Positions 8,942-18,572 of a stretch of DNA of 64,000 bases are shown piece by piece. The position numbers and the translations under genes are program-made. The notes beneath the pieces were generated by a model, which ran no database searches, was not told the DNA's origin, and saw nothing but the letters and a program-made list of their open reading frames with translations. Numbering within the stretch: position 1 is the first letter of the stretch; each line of letters starts with the position of its first letter. The stretch is from Azospirillum humicireducens (GTDB lineage: Bacteria; Pseudomonadota; Alphaproteobacteria; Azospirillales; Azospirillaceae). Location: contig NZ_CP015285.1 of NCBI RefSeq assembly GCF_001639105.2, forward strand, positions 1,542,501 to 1,606,500, in the 5' to 3' direction.

Positions 8942-10936
8942 ATGTCGATCGCCACCCGAATCGCCCTCGGTTTCGCCGCCGTCCTGCTGCTGACCCTTGC
9001 CGTCGCCGTCGCCGGATGGAGCGGCCTGAACACCTATGCCACGCAGGTGGAGATCGCCGCCCGCACCTCCCGCCTCGATACGCTTCTGCTCAGCGCGCGG
9101 CAGGAGGAGGCACGCTACCTGATCGACGTCGATCCATCCGCCAGCCGGCGGGTGCGCCAACTGACAGAGCAGTTGAAGACCGAAGCAGAGGCTTTGCTGG
9201 CCCTGCCCGGTCATGCCGTCACCCCCGCCGCCTTGCAGGAGGTGCTGGAGAAGCTGACGGCCTACCGGAAGTCCTTCGACGAGGTGGTCCAGTTGGAAGT
9301 CGAGCGCTTCGCCAGCCTGGCGAAGCTCCGCAAGCAGACGGCGGCCCTGCTGGTGGTGGCACAGACGCTGACGCACGAGCAGTCGGCGCGCTATGCCGAC
9401 GCGCTGGGACGGTTGAAGGCCGATCCCGGCGACGGAGCCGCTCTGCGGACGTTGGAGTCCTCCGCCCTGCTGACAACCATCGCCGGACGTCTGATCCAGG
9501 ACACCCGCGGAGCCTTGCTCGACGTCCAGCAATATCTGATCGAGCAGGGCGGGTCCGGCCGCAATTCGCCAAACGCCGCCATCGACCGGCTGCTGACCAT
9601 CGTCGGCGATGTCCAGAAGGCATCCAGCGCCCCCGAAATCCTGCGCGAAGCGGAGAAGCTGACCGCCGCCGTGATGGGCGTGGAAACCGAATTCCTACTG
9701 GTCGCCGACATCGTGGTCCGACGCAGCGCCGCCCGCGTGGCGATGCGCGATGCCGCCACGATCGTCAGCGATCAGGTCGCTCAGTTGGTCCAGGCCCAGA
9801 CAGCGGAACGGGAGGCCGGCCGGTCGCGTGCCGTGCTTCTTCTGTGGAGTGGGGCCTTGGGAGCACTGGCGGTTGGCGCGGTGCTGTCGATACTGATCGC
9901 CCGCAGCCTGACCGGCCCGATCGCCGCCACGACCGCCGCGGTCCAGCGGCTTTCCGACGGCGATCTGACGGTCGCGGTGCCCAACACCGGCCGGCGCGAC
10001 GAGTTGGGCTCCATCGGCCGTGCCGTCGCCACCGTCATCCAGGTGCTGCACGGTCTGCATGGAGAGATGCACCGGCTGTCCGGCAAGCAGGTGGATGACA
10101 CTGAAGCAGGGCCCCCGCCGGCATTCCGGGGCGCCTATGGCGAGATGGTGGCTCTGCTGCAGGAAACCGGGGCGGCGTTTCACGCCATCGGGGAGCAGGC
10201 AACACAGGTTGCTGTCGCAGCGGGGCAGGCCAGCACGGCCATCGCCCATGTCTCCGACGGCGCGTCGGAGCAGACCGACGACCTCGACCATGTGGCGACT
10301 GCAGTCGGTCAATCGGCCCGCGCCATCACCCACGTCACCGACAGCACGCGCGACGCCTCCGACATGGTGAAGGATGCCGCAGATTTCGCCGACCGTGGCC
10401 GGGAAGATATGGCGCGCCTGCTGCGCGTGTCACAGACCATCGCGGAAAACAGCCGCCGGATCGGCCGCATCACCGAGGCGATCACCCAGATCGCGGTGAA
10501 GACAAACATCCTGTCGGTCAACGCCTCGATCGAGGCCGCCCGCGCCGGCGAGCAGGGCAAAGGCTTCGAGGTCGTCGCCGAAGAGGTCGGCAAGCTCGCC
10601 GACAGTGCGGTGGAAAGCGCCCGCCAGATCGCCGAGATCATCGAAGCCGCCGCCGCTCTGGCGGAAGAGGGCAAGGCCGTCACCGAGCAGGCCCGCCGCC
10701 GCATGGACGGGTTGGCCGAACGGGTGGACCGCATCGACGGCGCGTTCCAATCGGTCGCCGTGGCAATGGAGGAGCAGCAGGCATCCGTGCGTGAGATCGA
10801 ACGGTCGGTTGAGAGCGTTCGAACCGTCGCCTCCAAAAACGCTGCGGCGTCCGAGGAGATCGCCGCGACCATGATCCATCTCTCCCGGTTGGCCGACGAG
10901 ACAAGACGTCAGGTCTCGCGCTTTCAGGCCAGCTGA
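8942..10936 (+). CDS. Methyl-accepting chemotaxis protein with HBM-like periplasmic domain
   Basis: This 664-residue receptor starts at [19 protein letters not shown]. The ATG at 8942 is chosen because it places the first membrane helix at the very N terminus; upstream in-frame codons give Pro-rich non-family sequence. A long helical extracytoplasmic region (about 35-290) has phrases such as [15 protein letters not shown] that recall the helical bimodular (HBM) sensor domain. The second membrane helix is at about 296-320, HAMP at about 320-372, and the signalling domain at about 420-664. It is divergent from the che operon and probably signals through it. Known HBM receptors bind organic acids or other small molecules; the ligand here is unknown. 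Confidence 0.9.
   Translation: MSIATRIALGFAAVLLLTLAVAVAGWSGLNTYATQVEIAARTSRLDTLLLSARQEEARYLIDVDPSASRRVRQLTEQLKTEAEALLALPGHAVTPAALQEVLEKLTAYRKSFDEVVQLEVERFASLAKLRKQTAALLVVAQTLTHEQSARYADALGRLKADPGDGAALRTLESSALLTTIAGRLIQDTRGALLDVQQYLIEQGGSGRNSPNAAIDRLLTIVGDVQKASSAPEILREAEKLTAAVMGVETEFLLVADIVVRRSAARVAMRDAATIVSDQVAQLVQAQTAEREAGRSRAVLLLWSGALGALAVGAVLSILIARSLTGPIAATTAAVQRLSDGDLTVAVPNTGRRDELGSIGRAVATVIQVLHGLHGEMHRLSGKQVDDTEAGPPPAFRGAYGEMVALLQETGAAFHAIGEQATQVAVAAGQASTAIAHVSDGASEQTDDLDHVATAVGQSARAITHVTDSTRDASDMVKDAADFADRGREDMARLLRVSQTIAENSRRIGRITEAITQIAVKTNILSVNASIEAARAGEQGKGFEVVAEEVGKLADSAVESARQIAEIIEAAAALAEEGKAVTEQARRRMDGLAERVDRIDGAFQSVAVAMEEQQASVREIERSVESVRTVASKNAAASEEIAATMIHLSRLADETRRQVSRFQAS
10448..10639 (+). 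repeat. 192-bp tract identical to 7813-8004 (inverted copy)
   Basis: This is the plus-strand partner of the identical MCP hairpin tract described at 7813-8004. It codes for residues about 503-566 of the divergent MCP. Confidence 0.85.
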
Positions 10937-10962
10937 CGCCCAGCTTTCGTAAGCTTGCGTCA
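10934..10962 (+). terminator. Hairpin at the end of the MCP gene
   Basis: TGACGC pairs with GCGTCA and an inner AGCTT pairs with AAGCT around a TCGT loop, starting on the stop codon. There is no T-run after it, so its role as an intrinsic terminator is uncertain. Confidence 0.4.
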
Positions 10963-11181
10963 CATCGCATAGATTCAGCTGATGACAGTCCGAAGACATC
11001 AGATCGCAAGCGAGGAACTGCGCAAATATCGTAAGTGGTAATTCTTAATCCCGAACAGGGATATCTGGCATTTAAAGTTCTTTTAACCCTATTCCGCGCC
11101 TAATCCACACGCGGGAACGCCAAATCCCGAGAAGACGATATCCCCGAACATTAGACCCACACGATACCAAGGGAGCTACCC

Positions 11182-11421
11182 ATGCCCGCACAGATGGTCG
11201 CCGATGAAGTCCGTATGGCCAGCCGCATCCACGCGCGCCTTCTGGACGCTTTCATCGACTTGACGGAGCGGGAACTGGCCGGACTGGCCCCGGGCTTCGC
11301 CGAAGAGAGCCTGCTCGAAGCGCTGGAAGGGCTGCGCGCCGCCCGCAAATCCTACGGCACGACCGCAGGGGTCGTGGTCGTCTCGAATCTGCAGCTGCCG
11401 CAGGCCTCCAACGCTGCCTGA
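11182..11421 (+). CDS. Small hypothetical protein, 79 aa
   Basis: I do not recognise this protein. It is mostly helical in appearance and acidic, with a motif-like stretch SLLEALEGLRAARKSYG. It has no signal peptide or membrane segment. A good ribosome-binding site (AAGGGAG, 6 bases before the ATG) and high-GC codon use like its neighbours support a real gene. The 245 bases before it are AT-richer than the surroundings (about 11030-11110) and probably hold its promoter. It stands alone, facing a DUF2934 gene on the other strand. Confidence 0.6.
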   Translation: MPAQMVADEVRMASRIHARLLDAFIDLTERELAGLAPGFAEESLLEALEGLRAARKSYGTTAGVVVVSNLQLPQASNAA

Positions 11422-11445
11422 CGCGGCTGCCTTGGCGATAACCGA

Positions 11446-11751
11446 TCAGGAGGCCGTATCCGTCTTGCGGGACCGTGGCTTGCGCGCCTTGGGGAGCTCG
11501 TCCGCCACGGCTTCCGGTGCGCCGCCGGTCTGTTCGATGGTCTTGACCGCCCTCGGCCTGGCGTTGGTGGTCTTACGCGGTGCCTTCACAACCGCCACGA
11601 CCGGAGAGTGGCCGACATTGGCTGCTGCTTCGGCCAGGATCGCACGCTCGGCCTGAAGCCAGTGCTCGGCGTCCCGCCCCTGCGGACAGCCCTCATCCAG
11701 CCAGATCGCATAGGCGCGGTCACGGATGCGCTGCTCGACATCCACGGTCAT
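11446..11751 (-). CDS. DUF2934 domain protein
   Basis: The N-terminal half (IRDRAYAIWLDEGCPQGRDAEHWLQAE) is a clear DUF2934 motif, a small helical domain common in Proteobacteria and often of unknown role. The C-terminal half is basic and low-complexity (KAPRKTTNARPR, KARKPRSRK) and could bind nucleic acid; that is only a guess. I start it at the ATG at 11751 because GGAG lies just upstream and the domain begins directly after; a longer in-frame reading to 11823 has no family support. The protein has 101 residues. Confidence 0.75.
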   Translation of the reverse strand: MTVDVEQRIRDRAYAIWLDEGCPQGRDAEHWLQAERAILAEAAANVGHSPVVAVVKAPRKTTNARPRAVKTIEQTGGAPEAVADELPKARKPRSRKTDTAS

Positions 11752-11865
11752 CACATCTCCCCAGAGAATGGTGGTCAGGTTTGCTGCACCGCAAAGACTG
11801 CCGAAATTGCGGGGAAGGTGCAACCAAGCGGATGGTTATCGGTCCTACGCCTCTGTCATCCGTCA

Positions 11866-12873
11866 TCATTCCGATGACGTTCCGCCGGGCTCCGGCTGCC
11901 GACCCTGCTGGATCTCACGCCACTTGGCCACATTGCGGTTGTGATCCGGCAAGGACTTGGCAAAGACATGGCCACCGGTCCCGTCGGCAACGAAATACAG
12001 GAACTCGTGCCGTTCTGGCTTCATAACGGCCTGGAGCGAGGCCTTTCCCGGATTGGCGATCGGTCCCGGCGGCAGGCCGCTGATCTGATAGGTGTTGAAG
12101 GGCGACTCGAACTTCCAATCGTTGCGGGTCAATGACCGCCCCAAGTCACCGCTGCCATCGGTCAAGGCGTAGATCACGGTGGGATCGGACTGCAGCTTCA
12201 TGCCGGATTCGAGCCGGTTGACGAAAACGCCCGCCACCCTCGGCCGCTCCGCCGCAATGCCAGTCTCCTTCTCGACGATCGATGCCAGAGTCAGCGCCTG
12301 CTGCGGAGTCACGTAGGGGAGATTCGGCTCCCGGCTCTTCCACGCTTCCGCCAGGGCCTGCGTCATCGCGGTCTGCATGCGTTCGACCAGTGCAGCGCGG
12401 CTGTCGCCGTAAGCGAAATGGTAGGTTTCCGGCAGGAGGGAGCCTTCCTTCGGCGGCTTCGCGATTTCCCCGGTCAGCACCGTCTCGCGTTCCAGAAGCG
12501 CCACCACCTGAGCGGAGGTCAAACCTTCCGGCACAGTGATCCGGCGCACCACGGTGCGGCCTTGGCGCATCTGTTCCAATACGCCTTCGATGCTGATTCC
12601 AGCAGGGAACTGATACTCGCCCGCCTTCAACTCGCGGAAGGTACCGGTCAGCTTGGCTGCTGCGGCAAAAACCAGAGGAGACCTGATCACGCCCGAGTCG
12701 CCGAGCATGATGGCAATTGCCTCCAATCCGCTGCCCCGAGGAATAACGACCGTCTCGGCCTGTTCAAGCGGACCTGGAGTTGTGTAGCGCTGGACCCCCC
12801 AGACGCCCACTCCACCCGCGGCCGCTGCCGCGAGGGCCAGCGTCCCCGCGAATAGTCGGAGACCCCAGCCCAT
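11866..12873 (-). CDS. mltG: Endolytic murein transglycosylase MltG
   Basis: MltG cleaves nascent glycan strands in the periplasm and is thought to set glycan chain ends during cell elongation. The 335-residue protein has an N-terminal membrane anchor (about 6-24), a LysM-like region, and the YceG catalytic domain with the catalytic Glu near 196 in LASIVEKETG. Downstream motifs QSDPTVIYAL, FNTYQISGLPPGPI and NPGKASLQAV are all present. It follows fabF (49-base gap) at the end of the fab cluster, a common arrangement in Proteobacteria. Confidence 0.95.
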   Translation of the reverse strand: MGWGLRLFAGTLALAAAAAGGVGVWGVQRYTTPGPLEQAETVVIPRGSGLEAIAIMLGDSGVIRSPLVFAAAAKLTGTFRELKAGEYQFPAGISIEGVLEQMRQGRTVVRRITVPEGLTSAQVVALLERETVLTGEIAKPPKEGSLLPETYHFAYGDSRAALVERMQTAMTQALAEAWKSREPNLPYVTPQQALTLASIVEKETGIAAERPRVAGVFVNRLESGMKLQSDPTVIYALTDGSGDLGRSLTRNDWKFESPFNTYQISGLPPGPIANPGKASLQAVMKPERHEFLYFVADGTGGHVFAKSLPDHNRNVAKWREIQQGRQPEPGGTSSE

Positions 12874-12922
12874 CGCTCACCTCTTGAAGGCAGTAGATCG
12901 CAACGGCGGTGAAGGCCTCCGC

Positions 12923-14185
12923 TTACGCGAATTCCTTGAACACCAACGAGGCATTGGTGCCACCGAACCCGAAGGAGTTCGACAGGGCGGCACGCACGCG
13001 GCGCTCTTGCGCCACCTTCGGAACCAAATTCACGCCCATGCAGCTTTCCGAGGGATTCTCGAGATTGAGCGTGGGCGGAACGATGCCGTGGTTGATCGCC
13101 TTGATCGAATAGATCGCCTCGACCGCACCGGCGGCGCCCAACAGGTGGCCGATGGCCGACTTGGTGGACGACATCGCCAGATTGTCCATGGCATCGCCGA
13201 ACAGACGCTTCACAGCGCCAAGCTCGATCTCGTCGCCGAGCGGCGTCGAGGTGCCATGGGCGTTGACGTAATCGATGTCCGACGGGTTCAGCCCGGCACG
13301 CTTCAGCGCAGCCTTCATGGCGCGGAAACCGCCGTTGCCGTCTTCAGCCGGAGCCGAGATGTGATGCGCATCGCCCGACATGCCATAGCCGACCACTTCG
13401 GCATATATGGTGGCGCCACGCTTCTTTGCGTGCTCCAACTCTTCCAGCACCACGACACCGGCGCCTTCGCCGATGACGAAGCCATCGCGATCCTTGTCAT
13501 AAGGGCGCGATGCCTTTTCGGGCGTGTCGTTGAAATTCGTGGACAGCGCACGCATGGCGGCGAAACCGCCGACGCCAAGACGGCTGACCGCAGCCTCCGT
13601 GCCGCCGGCAACCATGACGTCGGCATCGTCCCACATGATCAGGCGGGCGGCGTCGCCGATGGCGTGCGCGCCGGTCGAGCAGGCGGTGACGACCGCATGG
13701 TTGGGTCCCTTGAACCCGTGTTGGATCGAAATGTGGCCAGAGGCCAGATTGATCAGACAGGCCGGGATGAAGAAGGGCGACAGCCGGCGCGGCCCCTTTT
13801 CGTTCAGGGTCACGGCGCCGTCGGCGATGCCCGGAAGGCCGCCGATGCCGGAGCCGACCATCACGCCGGTCCGCTCGCGCTCTTCATCGGTCTGGGGAGC
13901 CCAGCCAGAATCCTTGATTGCTTCCTGCGCCGCAGCAATGGCGAAGATGATGAAATCATCCATCTTCCGCTGATCCTTCGGCGGAACGAAGGCATCGGCG
14001 TTGAATTCGCCCTCGTTCGTTCCGCGCGGGAGCTGCCCGGCGACCTTTGAGGCAAGGTCCGAAGCGTCGAACCCCGTGATGCCGCGGATTCCCGAAGTTC
14101 CGGAAATCAGCCGCTCCCAGTTCAGCGTGTGGCCGACGCCGAGCGGCGTGACCATACCGAGGCCGGTGACGACGACACGTCTCAT
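12923..14185 (-). CDS. fabF: 3-oxoacyl-[acyl-carrier-protein] synthase II FabF
   Basis: FabF condenses malonyl-ACP with growing acyl-ACP in type II fatty acid synthesis and carries out the elongation needed for cis-vaccenate. The Cys-His-His triad is visible: Cys near 167 in TACSTGAHAIG, His in NAHGTSTPLGD and His in SAIGHLLGAAG. The Gly-rich C terminus NSFGFGGTNASLVF is intact. The protein has the normal 420 residues and starts MRRVVVTGLGMVTPLG. It lies downstream of acpP with a 127-base gap. Confidence 0.97.
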   Translation of the reverse strand: MRRVVVTGLGMVTPLGVGHTLNWERLISGTSGIRGITGFDASDLASKVAGQLPRGTNEGEFNADAFVPPKDQRKMDDFIIFAIAAAQEAIKDSGWAPQTDEERERTGVMVGSGIGGLPGIADGAVTLNEKGPRRLSPFFIPACLINLASGHISIQHGFKGPNHAVVTACSTGAHAIGDAARLIMWDDADVMVAGGTEAAVSRLGVGGFAAMRALSTNFNDTPEKASRPYDKDRDGFVIGEGAGVVVLEELEHAKKRGATIYAEVVGYGMSGDAHHISAPAEDGNGGFRAMKAALKRAGLNPSDIDYVNAHGTSTPLGDEIELGAVKRLFGDAMDNLAMSSTKSAIGHLLGAAGAVEAIYSIKAINHGIVPPTLNLENPSESCMGVNLVPKVAQERRVRAALSNSFGFGGTNASLVFKEFA

Positions 14186-14312
14186 GAGGCTGTTCCTTGA
14201 CCTTTCCTCGAAAATAATGTCGACGAACCAGTCGTCGACGGCCAGGCCCCGCGTTGCGGTTGAGGCAGTTGCGGTTTGCCTGGCCCTCGGGGGCTCAATG
14301 CCCGCGGCCCGA

Positions 14313-14552
14313 TCAGGCGGCGGCGTTGGCCTTGATGAAGTCGATGGCGTCCTTCACCGACAGGATCTTCTCCGCGGCGTCGTCCGGGATCTCGACACCG
14401 AACTCTTCCTCGAAGGCCATAACCAGCTCGACGGTGTCGAGGCTGTCGGCGCCCAGATCGTCGATGAAGGAGGCGTTCTCCACCACCTTCGACTCCTCGA
14501 CACCCAGGTGGTCCACAACGATCTTCTTCACGCGCTCGGCGATGTCGCTCAT
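14313..14552 (-). CDS. acpP: Acyl carrier protein AcpP
   Basis: This 79-residue acidic four-helix protein carries acyl chains on a phosphopantetheine arm. The attachment Ser37 is in [18 protein letters not shown]. It sits between fabG and fabF in the usual order. The 188-base gap upstream is wide enough for its own promoter, which would fit the high ACP demand of cells. Confidence 0.97.
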   Translation of the reverse strand: MSDIAERVKKIVVDHLGVEESKVVENASFIDDLGADSLDTVELVMAFEEEFGVEIPDDAAEKILSVKDAIDFIKANAAA

Positions 14553-14740
14553 CTTTTAAGACCTTCCAATCCTTGAAACCGCTCGGGATAATCCGGTCGG
14601 AGCAACACGCGAAGAACGTGCCGTCCTGCCGCGAAAAGCCCCGTCCGATAACACATTTCAGCAGCCTTGACCAGCACCCGCGAGGGTTCCCGGTTGGCGC
14701 CGTTCTTCACATGTGGCGATGCCGCCCCGTCAGATCCTCA

Positions 14741-15478
14741 TCAGATCATGGCCATGCCGCCGTTGATGTGCAGCGTTTGGCCGGTGACGTAGGCGGCCTC
14801 CTCGCTCGCGAGGTACACGACCCCGGCGGCGATCTCTTCCGGCTGGCCCATACGGCCGGCCGGGATGGCGGGGAGCAGCTTCTGCTTCTGCTCGTCGTTC
14901 AGGGCGTCGGTCATGGCCGTGGCGATGAAGCCAGGCGCGACGCAGTTGACGGTGATGCTGCGCGAGGCCAGTTCGGCCGCCAGCGACTTGGACATGCCGA
15001 TCAGGCCGGCCTTCGACGCGGCGTAGTTGGCCTGGCCCGGATTGCCGGTGACGCCGACGACCGACGTGATGTTGACGATGCGGCCCCAGCGGCGCTTCAT
15101 CATGCCGCGCATGGCGGCCCGCGACAGGCGGAAGGCCGCCGTCAGGTTCACGTCGATGACCGACTGCCAGTCCTCGTCCTTCAGGCGCATCGCGATCTGG
15201 TCGCGGGTCAGCCCGGCATTGTTGACGAGAATGTCGATCTTGCCCAGCGCCGCCTCGGCATCCTTGAAGAGCTGCTCGGTCGCCGCGGCCTCCGACAGGT
15301 TGCCGGGCACGACGAAGGCGCGCTCGCCCAGTTCCGACGCCAATGCTTCCAACGGAGCGACGCGGGTGCCGGATAGGGCCACTGCGGCACCCTGGGCATG
15401 CAGCGCACGGGCGATCGACGCGCCGATGCCGCCGGACGCGCCGGTGACGAGGGCCGACTTGCCGGTCAGGTCAAACAT
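14741..15478 (-). CDS. fabG: 3-oxoacyl-[acyl-carrier-protein] reductase FabG
   Basis: FabG reduces 3-oxoacyl-ACP with NADPH. It is a 245-residue short-chain dehydrogenase with TGASGGIGAS for cofactor binding, the NNAG motif, and the Tyr/Lys pair in QANYAASKAGLIG after the catalytic Ser in NITSVVG. The ATG at 15478 (MFDLTGKSALVTG) is preferred: GAGG lies 6 bases upstream and family members start there. It is 26 bases after fabD. Confidence 0.97.
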   Translation of the reverse strand: MFDLTGKSALVTGASGGIGASIARALHAQGAAVALSGTRVAPLEALASELGERAFVVPGNLSEAAATEQLFKDAEAALGKIDILVNNAGLTRDQIAMRLKDEDWQSVIDVNLTAAFRLSRAAMRGMMKRRWGRIVNITSVVGVTGNPGQANYAASKAGLIGMSKSLAAELASRSITVNCVAPGFIATAMTDALNDEQKQKLLPAIPAGRMGQPEEIAAGVVYLASEEAAYVTGQTLHINGGMAMI

Positions 15479-15504
15479 GGATTGCCTCACGGGGCTGATA
15501 AGGG

Positions 15505-16446
15505 TCACAGGGTCTTGAGGAACGACTCGACGTCTGCCGGCGTGCCGACCGACACAGCCGCCAAATCCTTGTCGATACGCTTGGTCAGCCCGGCCAATAC
15601 CTTGCCCGATCCGACCTCAACCAGCCGCTCGACACCCTGCTCCTTCATATAGAGCACGCATTCGCGCCAGCGGACCATGCCGGTCACCTGTTCGACCAGC
15701 AGACGGCGGATGGTGTTGGGATCGGACACCGCCGACGCGGTGACATTGGCCACCACGGGAACCGCCGGCGCGGAAATCGTGACGTTCGCCAGCGCCTCCG
15801 CCATGGCATCGGCGGCAGGCTGCATCAGCGAGCAATGGAAGGGAGCCGAAACCGGCAGCCGAACCGAGCGCTTCAACCCGCGTTCGGCAGCGAGCACGAT
15901 CGCACGGTCGATGGCCTCGGCGCTGCCGGATATCACCACCTGCCCGACCGAATTGTCGTTGGCGATGCTGCACACCTCGCCTTGAGCGGCGTCTGCTGCG
16001 ATGCCCTGCGCCTGCTCCAGATCGGCACCCAGCAGGGCAGCCATGGCGCCCTTGCCAACCGGCACCGCCTTCTGCATCGCCTGACCGCGCAGCTTCAGCA
16101 GGCGTGCGGTATCGGCCAGCGTGAAGGCGCCGGCGGCGCAGAGCGCGGAGTATTCGCCCAGCGAATGGCCCGCCACGAACGCAGCATGTTTGGACAGGTC
16201 AACCCCGCCCTCGCTCGCCAGAACCCGCATCACCGCGACGCTGACCGCCATCAGGGCCGGCTGTGCGTTCTCGGTCAAGGTCAGATCGGCCTCGGGGCCC
16301 TCGGCCATCAGGCGCGACAGCCGCTGGTTCAGCGCATCGTCAACCTCTTCGAAGGTGAGACGAGCGACTTCGAACGCCTCGGCGAGTTCGCGGCCCATGC
16401 CTACGGCTTGGCTGCCCTGCCCCGGAAAGACGAACGCCCTGGTCAT
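15505..16446 (-). CDS. fabD: Malonyl-CoA:ACP transacylase FabD
   Basis: FabD loads malonate onto ACP. The nucleophile Ser is in GHSLGEYSAL and the His in APFHCSLM; the opening FPGQGSQAVGMG is the family start. The length of 313 residues is normal. It is the first gene of the fabD-fabG-acpP-fabF-mltG series. In many relatives it is divergent from rpsF; here an acyltransferase gene lies between them. Confidence 0.97.
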   Translation of the reverse strand: MTRAFVFPGQGSQAVGMGRELAEAFEVARLTFEEVDDALNQRLSRLMAEGPEADLTLTENAQPALMAVSVAVMRVLASEGGVDLSKHAAFVAGHSLGEYSALCAAGAFTLADTARLLKLRGQAMQKAVPVGKGAMAALLGADLEQAQGIAADAAQGEVCSIANDNSVGQVVISGSAEAIDRAIVLAAERGLKRSVRLPVSAPFHCSLMQPAADAMAEALANVTISAPAVPVVANVTASAVSDPNTIRRLLVEQVTGMVRWRECVLYMKEQGVERLVEVGSGKVLAGLTKRIDKDLAAVSVGTPADVESFLKTL

Positions 16447-16725
16447 GCTTCGGTGAAACCCTGGATGAATGCGCCCCGCCCCTGCGGCGGCACCATGGAT
16501 TGGGCGACAGTCATACCCTCACTTTTTAACAAGTCAAGCGACGCGCGATGACCAAAGCACCATTGGTGCGATAAAACGCCACGTATTAAGGGAGAACGCC
16601 CACGAAAAAGCCCAGGGTGGACGGGGATGTTCGCGGGCGTTGTCCGACGGGTCTTGGTCTGTATCCTGCGCTGCAAACAAATCGGACAATTGAACGATGA
16701 ATCAAGGGCGGACCAGGAGCCTCGA

Positions 16726-17712
16726 TCAGGCCTTCCCGACAAGCGCCACCCTGGTCCAGGGCCTCAAGCGGGCCAACGCCTCCAGCGCCATCGGTCCAAT
16801 CAACCCGGTAATCAGCGCAACGCAGAAGATCACACCGTCGCCGGCATCCATGCGGTGCAGCAGCACGCGGGCTCCCGCGGCGAACATCGCATGATGCAGA
16901 TAGATCGCGTAGGACGACGCTCCCAGCATGCGGAAGGCGCGGCTGGACGGCATCGCATGGAGGAGGGTCACGGCTCCGCCCATGCCGCACAGCAGCGCAA
17001 CGCCGCTGTTCCAACCGAAATGGGGCAGATACCCCCAGAGCGAGGCCTGATGCAGCGCGATGCCCAGTGCCAGGGCAAACCCGGCGGCACCCAGCAGCAC
17101 AGTGCGCGGCACCATCGCACGGAAGCGGGTCACCCCCACTCCCAACAGAAAATGCGGCAAGAGGAAGCAGGCCTCGTTCACCGATAGGACATTCGAGTCG
17201 AAATGCACGGTCAGGCAGGCGGCGCCCGCGCCTGACAGCGCCAGCAAGAATCCGCTAGGCCGGTCCATCAGGTGCGCCGCGTCGAACAGCGCCACCACGG
17301 TGAAGATCAGGAACAGTGCCTGGAGATACCAGAAATGGGCATAGGGGAAGACGTAGATGTGCCACATCGAATCGGGAACGAAGGTTCCGTTGACACCGGG
17401 GGCATGGGTCTGAAGGAAGTAGAAGAGTGCCGACACCACCAGGAACGGGAAGCCCAGCCGGCGCAACTTCTTGAGGAAGAAGATCGTGAGCCTCTCGACC
17501 CGGGCCGGATTCAGAGCATAGACGAGTCCGGAGATGAAGGTGAAGAGCGGCATGCGAATCAGCTCGAAGCTGTCGGTGGCGTACCGGTACATCGAACCAT
17601 CAGCCACCTGCATACCCGCCCCCGGGATGCCGACCACATGGTAGGCAACCAGCAGGATGCAGGCCAACCCCCTCAACTCCACCACATGATACGGCAATAG
17701 ACTCTTGCGCAT
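16726..17712 (-). CDS. Acyltransferase family 3 membrane protein
   Basis: This 328-residue protein has about ten hydrophobic segments and begins ELRGLACILLVAYHVVGIPG, the usual opening of acyltransferase-3 proteins (OafA/NodX type), which acylate sugars of surface polysaccharides, glucans or lipids. Motifs such as MPLFTFISGLVYAL and YAIYLHHAMF fit the family. The ATG at 17712 is chosen because GGAG stands 5 bases upstream and the family homology starts there; an upstream in-frame extension of 62 residues looks non-coding. The substrate is unknown. It is inserted between fabD and the divergent rpsF operon. Confidence 0.85.
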   Translation of the reverse strand: MRKSLLPYHVVELRGLACILLVAYHVVGIPGAGMQVADGSMYRYATDSFELIRMPLFTFISGLVYALNPARVERLTIFFLKKLRRLGFPFLVVSALFYFLQTHAPGVNGTFVPDSMWHIYVFPYAHFWYLQALFLIFTVVALFDAAHLMDRPSGFLLALSGAGAACLTVHFDSNVLSVNEACFLLPHFLLGVGVTRFRAMVPRTVLLGAAGFALALGIALHQASLWGYLPHFGWNSGVALLCGMGGAVTLLHAMPSSRAFRMLGASSYAIYLHHAMFAAGARVLLHRMDAGDGVIFCVALITGLIGPMALEALARLRPWTRVALVGKA

Positions 17713-18131
17713 GTTTACTCCGGAGACCGGGCTGTTCTCGCCGACGGCTGGCCGAGCGGCCGGGATGGACCCGACCGCAAGCTCCGCCTTGGCGGACTTG
17801 CGGAACATGGCGCCTGCGCAGATCGATTGCACTTCGTTCAAATGCGCTGAGGCTATCCCTGACGATATCCACCGTTGCACCGCGCCTGCACGGCTCACGG
17901 TCGATGCGGCGCGCCCGGGCTCATCCAGCCGGTTCTCTTGAGAGAGGGTAGATTTTCCGAAGGTGGCACTGTGAACGGCCGGATTTTATCTTGCTACCGC
18001 TGCCGGCCTGTGCATACTGCGCCGCTTCATAACTCCTTGCCGGCGGCCCGCCGTCGGCTAGGCCCGGGCGGCTGATCCGATCCATGAGGGATGGGCGCAG
18101 CGCCGGACCATGAACAGCCATGGGGAGTGCA
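17713..18131. other. Divergent intergenic region, acyltransferase / rpsF
   Basis: These 419 bases contain no convincing gene. They must hold the promoters of the minus-strand acyltransferase gene and of the plus-strand ribosomal operon. A long untranslated leader before rpsF is likely, since the best promoter candidate lies more than 100 bases upstream of its start. Confidence 0.5.
17991..18018 (+). promoter_or_regulatory. Possible sigma-70 promoter for rpsF operon
   Basis: TTGCTA and CATACT are separated by 16 bases; each matches 4 of 6 consensus positions. The placement, about 110 bases before rpsF, is reasonable for a ribosomal protein leader. The match is modest. Confidence 0.35.
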
Positions 18132-18572
18132 ATGGCACTTTATGAGTGCGTGCTGATCGCGCGCCAGGACATTTCGGCCGCCCAGGCCGAGCAGCTCTCT
18201 GAGCAGTTCGCCCAGATCGTTCGCGACAACGGCGGCACGATCGCCAAGAGCGAATACTGGGGCCTGAAGACCCTCACCTACAAGATCAAGAAGAACCGCA
18301 AGGGTCACTACACCCTCTTCAACATCGACGCGCCGGCCGCTGCTGTCGCCGAGATGGAGCGGAACATGAGCATCAGCGAAGACGTGCTGCGCTTCATGAC
18401 CGTGCGTGTCGACGCCCTCGATGCCAACCCGTCGGCGATGATGCAGAGCCGCAACGAGCGTAGCGAGCGCGGCGAGCGCGGCGACCGTGGTCCGCGTCGC
18501 TTCGACGACCGTGGCCCGCGTCCGCCGCGTCGTCAGGAAAACGTTGCCGCCGCCGAAGGGGAGACCGCGTAA
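18132..18572 (+). CDS. rpsF: Small ribosomal subunit protein bS6
   Basis: bS6 binds 16S rRNA together with bS18 on the platform of the 30S subunit. The core (about 1-100) shows [15 protein letters not shown] and [20 protein letters not shown]. The tail is an Arg/Glu/Asp-rich low-complexity stretch, as in other alphaproteobacteria. The ATG at 18132 follows GGGGAG by 5 bases. The protein has 146 residues. The rpsR start overlaps the rpsF stop by two bases. Confidence 0.97.
   Translation: MALYECVLIARQDISAAQAEQLSEQFAQIVRDNGGTIAKSEYWGLKTLTYKIKKNRKGHYTLFNIDAPAAAVAEMERNMSISEDVLRFMTVRVDALDANPSAMMQSRNERSERGERGDRGPRRFDDRGPRPPRRQENVAAAEGETA

Noticed and set aside
11068..11086. Possible sigma-54 site TGGCATTTAAAGTTCT before the small gene at 11182
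   Set aside because: The -12 GC is missing at the required spacing (TC instead), so it does not meet the consensus.
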